64,000 bases of DNA, from positions 555,001 to 619,000 of the forward strand of contig JAEMWC010000283.1 of assembly GCA_016490735.1 (NCBI GenBank), written 5' to 3'. Made by a program: the position numbers and the translations under genes. The notes below the pieces were generated by a model, which worked only from the letters and a program-made list of their open reading frames with translations, did no database searches and was not told the DNA's origin. Shown here one piece after another: positions 63,805-64,000 of the stretch. The stretch comes from Pachyseris speciosa. Lineage: Eukaryota > Cnidaria > Anthozoa > Scleractinia > Pachyseridae. The stretch's first letter is position 1. Every line of letters starts with the position of its first letter.

Positions 63805-64000
63805 ATGACAGAAATTTCATTACGATTCAACAGTAAAAACAGAGACAAAATTGGTGTCAGCAAGAATCATGATTTTGAAAAAAGATTCAATACACCTCTT
63901 AAATTAACGAATGATTTGAAATATGAAATGGCTGTGAATGTTATCAATATGACATACAGTTGGTACAATATCAGAGATATTTTTGGGAATAATCAAATTA
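63805..64000 (+). CDS. Polinton penton (minor capsid) protein, 5' part
   Basis: 65 codons before the window ends. It begins MTEISLRFNSKNRDKIGVSK and continues KRFNTPLKLTNDLKYEMAVN, close to the first third of 40135-40916. Partial by window edge only. Confidence 0.75.
   Translation, partial: MTEISLRFNSKNRDKIGVSKNHDFEKRFNTPLKLTNDLKYEMAVNVINMTYSWYNIRDIFGNNQI

Larger units (their letters stand above)
56985..64000 (+). mobile_element. Polinton/Maverick copy 2, left part, well preserved
   Basis: Same gene order as the left part of copy 1 (GPGN/HD protein, fibre, ATPase, coiled-coil, penton) with an extra fibre and a small acidic gene. Apart from one A-run shift in the ATPase, all frames are open. 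Its left terminus and any gene equivalent to 35048-35512 are missing because it is fused to the broken polymerase of copy 1 between about 56945 and 56997. It runs off the right end of the window. Confidence 0.85.

Overview
The window looks like nuclear DNA of an invertebrate animal, most likely a cnidarian such as a stony coral or sea anemone. This is an inference from the overall AT-richness, exons of about 70 nt separated by introns of 1-2 kb, many small inverted-repeat transposons, and two degenerate to near-intact Polinton/Maverick (adintovirus-like) elements. There is no bacterial gene organisation.

Region 1 (1-7260) is mostly non-coding. It holds small inverted-repeat elements (350-540, 1123-1846, 7078-7260), a retroelement reverse-transcriptase-region remnant (3847-4143), a YqaJ-type exonuclease remnant with in-frame stops (6072-6497), and two 72-nt leucine-rich-repeat (LRR) exons on the minus strand (3161-3232 and 4313-4384).

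Region 2 (7260-34430) is a tandem array of units of about 1.7 kb (some 1.3 kb). The short minus-strand ORFs that recur along it are not genes. The signal is an exon too short for ORF calling: 18 copies of a 72-nt minus-strand exon, each with a CAG or TAG acceptor and a GTAAGT donor, each phase 2 on both sides, and each encoding one complete LRR. Any number can be joined in frame. The codons that differ between copies lie mainly at the solvent-exposed strand positions of the LRR, while the rest is almost constant. With the two unique exons downstream this looks like one large LRR receptor gene on the minus strand that has been expanding by exon duplication. Most units also carry a second LRR-like pseudo-exon without a donor and an intronic foldback of about 160 bp. 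An 888-bp cluster of tRNA-like units with a 12-bp target-site duplication has inserted into one unit.

Region 3 (34430-56985) is Polinton copy 1, which interrupts the LRR array. It has a membrane protein, a GPGN/HD protein, fibre, packaging ATPase, a coiled-coil protein, penton, a basic core-like protein, double-jelly-roll major capsid, a membrane-active protein, tandem cysteine-protease domains, a zinc-ribbon/phospholipase protein, integrase with chromodomain, a BRO-N/VRR-NUC protein, HNH endonuclease and family B DNA polymerase. Nearly every gene carries frameshifts, stops, deletions or insertions; the polymerase is split by a 5.15-kb insertion (50986-56140) that itself contains smaller transposons.

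Region 4 (56985-64000) is the left part of a second, much better preserved Polinton copy joined directly to the truncated polymerase of copy 1. It has the GPGN/HD protein, a collagen/LamG fibre, an intact 1181-residue fibre, a small acidic protein, the ATPase, the coiled-coil protein and the start of the penton gene. In both copies most virion genes have the motif TCTAA about 11 nt before the start codon, while the divergent polymerase and HNH genes share a different inverted-repeat signal. This suggests two temporal promoter classes.
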